A DNA stretch of 64,000 nucleotides, taken from the NCBI RefSeq assembly GCF_000372465.1, contig NZ_AQUZ01000021.1, positions 81,113-145,112 of the forward strand. Reading direction: 5' to 3'. Shown here piece after piece: positions 61,551 through 64,000 of this stretch; within the stretch, counting starts at the first letter, position 1, and each line of letters begins with the position of its first letter. Origin of the DNA: Kribbella catacumbae DSM 19601 (lineage in GTDB: Bacteria > Actinomycetota > Actinomycetes > Propionibacteriales > Kribbellaceae). Both the position numbers and the translations under genes were made by a program. The notes under the pieces are model-generated. The model made no database searches and was not told where the DNA came from. It saw nothing but the letters and a program-made list of their open reading frames with translations.

Positions 61551-62650
61551 AGCGAGCTGTCTCCCGTACCCTCGTCCGACCCATCCTGTACCGCACTGTC
61601 GCCATCACCGTCGGCCTGACTCAGCCGGCGACGCCGGCGTGGCTTACGCCGCTTGCGCTCTGGCTCCGCTGCCAAGGCAGTCTCCTCTGCACCAGCCGGC
61701 GGAGGCACATCAGGTGGTGGCGCTGTCTCAGTTTCCTGCACTGTAGGAGCCACTGGCGGTACTTCGGCTGCCTGCGCGGGCAAACCCAGCTCCACTATCG
61801 GTGGAGCGTCTGGGGTGGTGGTGCTGGAGGCTTCGTATTGCTGGCGAGGGGAGCAGACGTCTGCTCGGCTGCAGGCGCAGCGGCGACCAGACGCAGCGAG
61901 ACGGACGACCACCGTGTCGCTCGGGACGTTGTGCCCGACGACGACGCCGTCACCCGCGGGGGTTTCGACCGGCGTACCGGTGGCTGGTGCTTTGGCGTTG
62001 AACTCCTGGTACAGCGGGTGCTCGTACTTCAGGCAGCACATCAGCCGACCGCAGGCCCCGGAGATCTTCAAGGGATTGAGCGGCAGGTCCTGATCCTTCG
62101 CCATCCGCACGCTGACCGGCTCGAAGTCCTTCAGGAACGTCGCGCAGCACAAGTCCCGCCCGCACGGCCCGATCCCGCCCTGCAACCGCGCCTCGTCCCG
62201 AGCACCCACCTGGCGCAGCTCGATCCGCGCTCGCAACCCGCGGGCGAGATCCCGGACCAGTTCGCGGAAATCCACCCGGTGCGGCGCGGAGAAGTACACG
62301 ATGACGAGCTGATCGACGTCCGCCCGGCGATCCACGAAGTCGATGCCGACCACCTTCATCGGCAGCCCGTGCTCACGGATCAACCGCTTGGCGGTCAACC
62401 GCGCATCGGCCCGGCGCTGGCGGTTCTGCTCGTCGCGCTCCAGGTCGGCGGGCGTCGCGACGCCCTCACACAGAGGAAGCCCACCGATCTCCTCAGTGAC
62501 GTACTGCGGCGCCCAGACGCACTCAGCCACCTCAGGCCCGTCGTCGGTCGGGACCAGCACTTTTTCCCCGACCCGCGGTCTGTGCGAGCCGGGGTCCAGG
62601 TAGTACAGCCGCCCATACCGCTCGAACGACACCGCCATCACCATGCCCAC
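61547..62650 (-). CDS. PSP1 domain protein (RicT/YaaT family)
   Basis: 367 aa; homology begins about residue 5 (MAVSFERYGRLYYLDPG). The PSP1 C-terminal domain carries the cysteine cluster of Fe-S-binding RicT: GIGPCGRDLCCATFL and SGACGRLMCCLKYEHPLYQEF. In Bacillus RicT (YaaT) works with RicA/RicF in RNA processing and phosphorelay control. The last ~110 residues are a Pro/Glu-rich and Arg/Lys-rich tail (ERKRRKPRRRRRL) that may bind nucleic acid. Confidence 0.93.
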   Translation of the reverse strand: MGMVMAVSFERYGRLYYLDPGSHRPRVGEKVLVPTDDGPEVAECVWAPQYVTEEIGGLPLCEGVATPADLERDEQNRQRRADARLTAKRLIREHGLPMKVVGIDFVDRRADVDQLVIVYFSAPHRVDFRELVRDLARGLRARIELRQVGARDEARLQGGIGPCGRDLCCATFLKDFEPVSVRMAKDQDLPLNPLKISGACGRLMCCLKYEHPLYQEFNAKAPATGTPVETPAGDGVVVGHNVPSDTVVVRLAASGRRCACSRADVCSPRQQYEASSTTTPDAPPIVELGLPAQAAEVPPVAPTVQETETAPPPDVPPPAGAEETALAAEPERKRRKPRRRRRLSQADGDGDSAVQDGSDEGTGDSSL

Positions 62651-62671
62651 GCGGCCAGACTACGTGCCATA

Positions 62672-62834
62672 GCGTCCCGTGGTGGACATCCTCTGAGTGA
62701 TTGCGGTGTTCAGGTGCGTGCATCGCGGTGCTTGAGGAGCGTCCTCGATGCGGAGCATCGTGGATGCTCGTCAAGTGCCGTGAGGTGCGTGCCTGGGCGC
62801 CGCAAGCGCCAGAGGATGTCCACCACGGGACGCT
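62672..62834 (+). repeat. Structured repeat element, copy C
   Basis: 163 bp. Outer arms AGCGTCCCGTGGTGGACATC... (62672 on) and exact complement ending 62834, perfect over about 25 bp. Core box 1 at 62709-62727, core box 2 at 62783-62804. The inner hairpin (GGTGCTTGAGGAGC / GCTCGTCAAGTGCC) closes on CGATG/CATCG. The right arm abuts the stop codon (62835-62837) of the minus-strand gene. Same core orientation as copies A and B, but the adjacent genes run the other way. Confidence 0.85.
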
Positions 62835-63710
62835 TCAGCGCTTACTCCCCTTTACCGACCCGGTGAGGGGTTCGTCGTCGGGCCCGTAGGCGGCGCAGAC
62901 GACCAGGCGGTCGCCGTTGGACCAGTAGTCCTCGTCCGGGTACCAGTAGCTGGATTGGAGCTCCGACTTGTCCACGGTGTTGCCGACGTACTTGCTGAAC
63001 TCGAGGTCGCATGAGGCACGCGACTGGTCCTCGACTCGGCGATCACCCGGATAGGGTCCGGCCGGCAGCGTGACGTTCGAGACGAGTTCGGCGTCATGCG
63101 GCTTGGAGCAGTCCCGCCGGTCGACCTCGTCGTGACCGAAGCCGTCGTCGAAGCACTCCCCGACCGCCAGCGAGTCGACGTACGTGATCCTGCCCGGATC
63201 CGAACTGCCGCCGTAATTGTCCTCACTGAAACCGACGGCGATCCCGATCGCGAGCAGCCCGCCGAAGAAGAGCGTGATCAACCCGCCCACCACGATGCCG
63301 ACCACCGCCTGCGCGGTACCCGATTCTCCCCGCCGCTTGATCTGCACCAGCGCGGCGATGCCCAGCCCGACCCCGACCGGCGCGGAGATCCCGATCACGA
63401 GCCCGCCCAGCCCGCAGATCATCGCAGCGATCGCGAGACCATTCGTCTTGGCCAGTGTCGTCCCCGGATACCCGTAGCCATACCCGTACGCCGCCGGATA
63501 CTGCACCGGCCCGTACTGCGGCTGGCCAGGATAGGGCGGCAGTTGCGGCTGCACCGGGAAGGGCGGCTGCTGCCCGTACTGCGGCTGCTGCTGATACGGC
63601 TGCTGCTGATTCGGATCGGGCTGCCCCGCCGGCCGCCCGTACGTCGGGAACGGCCGAGGCGTGTCCTGCGGCCGATTCGGGTCCGGATCCGGTCCCGGTG
63701 GATATGTCAC
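62835..63710 (-). CDS. DUF4190/septum-formation-type membrane protein
   Basis: 291 aa from GTG 63710 (AGGGGG upstream). Residues 1-75 are Pro/Gln/Tyr-rich (NQQQPYQQQPQYGQQPP). Two helices form a DUF4190-like unit (LAIAAMICGLGGLVIGISAPVG and VGIVVGGLITLFFGGLLAIG). The outer domain (about 165-291) has the septum-formation pattern LAVGECFDD..., DCSKPHDAELV and SCDLEFSKYVG, with cysteines likely disulfide-bonded. Function unknown; such proteins are common surface proteins in actinomycetes. Confidence 0.85.
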   Translation of the reverse strand: MTYPPGPDPDPNRPQDTPRPFPTYGRPAGQPDPNQQQPYQQQPQYGQQPPFPVQPQLPPYPGQPQYGPVQYPAAYGYGYGYPGTTLAKTNGLAIAAMICGLGGLVIGISAPVGVGLGIAALVQIKRRGESGTAQAVVGIVVGGLITLFFGGLLAIGIAVGFSEDNYGGSSDPGRITYVDSLAVGECFDDGFGHDEVDRRDCSKPHDAELVSNVTLPAGPYPGDRRVEDQSRASCDLEFSKYVGNTVDKSELQSSYWYPDEDYWSNGDRLVVCAAYGPDDEPLTGSVKGSKR

Positions 63711-63894
63711 TGATCGCCCCCTAGGAGCCTGCTGAACAAGGGAGGTTTGGGGGCGGGAAGCGCGGGAGGGGCCTGTGTGTGCGGTGGTGGGTCGGTTCGC
63801 TGGGGTCGGTAGCGTGGTTGTTCTTCGCGCGGATGCGGTGATGGGGCGTGTGAGCGGCGCTTGGGGGCTGTGGACAGGTCCCGGGGGGTGCTGG
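63711..63894. other. Intergenic region without recognisable gene
   Basis: About 180 bp between the DUF4190 gene and the transposase end; G-rich on the plus strand, with only low-complexity Pro-rich open frames on the other. Nothing supported. Confidence 0.4.
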
Positions 63895-64000
63895 TCAGGC
63901 TAGGTTCCAGCTTTCGCCGTGGCGGGTGAGGCCGAGGTTGAGCAGGCGGCGCAGGTTCAGCCCGGCCATCCGGGTGTGGAGCCACTGGTCGTTCTTGGTG
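63895..64000 (-). CDS. Transposase C-terminus, partial (runs off window)
   Basis: Minus-strand reading into the window gives TKNDQWLHTRMAGLNLRRL, then LNLGLTRHGESWNLA-stop. This is the kind of helical C-terminus found on actinobacterial DDE transposases (WL.TR.AGLNLRRL..LGL). Only 34 codons are visible, so family and integrity cannot be judged, and no terminal inverted repeat can be assigned. Confidence 0.55.
   Translation of the reverse strand, partial: TKNDQWLHTRMAGLNLRRLLNLGLTRHGESWNLA

Noticed and set aside
32622..62834. Element copies A-C considered as integron attC sites or IS-derived MITEs
   Set aside because: No attC core triplets (GTTRRRY/RYYYAAC) at the ends, no shared terminal inverted repeats, and no evident target-site duplications.

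Overview
The window is a high-GC actinobacterial chromosome segment. Its gene content (split pntAa/pntAb/pntB, purF-purM beside a DUF3073 gene, MocR-type regulator, bulb-lectin secreted proteins, c-di-AMP and cobalamin riboswitches) fits a soil actinomycete. Kribbella or another Nocardioidaceae member is my best guess, but that is inference only. Most of the window is ordinary, densely coding chromosome. The accessory signal is concentrated at 14.1-19.2 kb and in several structured intergenic elements.

Layout. 0-11 kb: partial PhyH oxygenase, small DUF6247-like protein, methyltransferase, DHA2 drug exporter with divergent TetR, DUF1508 and YciI-like proteins, threonine dehydratase, NlpC/P60 hydrolase behind a c-di-AMP riboswitch, and a NarL-type two-component system divergent from an ABC-2 exporter. 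11-15.9 kb: DUF3073, purM, purF, then a 47-aa secreted peptide gene, a divergent TrmB/LuxR-type regulator and a decayed second copy of that regulator. 16.5-18.4 kb: about seven copies of a ~256-bp non-coding tandem repeat. 18.4-27.4 kb: a GH35-like beta-galactosidase carrying an internal octapeptide minisatellite, divergent from lacI and an oligopeptide/oligosaccharide-type ABC importer. 27.4-31.6 kb: proton-translocating transhydrogenase and an M20 peptidase. 31.7-38.8 kb: secreted protein, oxidase remnant, Ser/Thr kinase and three tandem paralogous membrane-anchored proteins. 38.8-45.9 kb: phosphoesterase, LytS/LytTR two-component system and two solute:sodium symporters, each with a small membrane partner. 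46-54.3 kb: CYTH-CHAD protein, methyltransferase, MocR regulator, and a FecCD-type ABC importer under a cobalamin riboswitch. 54.4-64 kb: lipoprotein, MFS exporter, two lectin-like secreted proteins, SCP-like protein, secreted TAP-type hydrolase, PSP1 protein, DUF4190/septum-formation-type protein and a transposase C-terminus running off the end.

How parts work together. The lacI operon and the divergent glycosidase share an operator region and look like one sugar-uptake unit. The cobalamin riboswitch makes the siderophore-like transporter a candidate corrinoid importer. The LytS/LytTR pair sits directly upstream of the symporters, as in pyruvate/acetate-sensing arrangements.

Most unusual content: (1) a ~165-bp element present three times (32622, 40728, 62672) with nearly invariant core boxes but locus-specific long complementary arms and a locus-specific inner hairpin, i.e. 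apparent covariation; (2) the secreted peptide/regulator pair in front of purF; (3) the 256-bp tandem array; (4) the coding minisatellite in the galactosidase.
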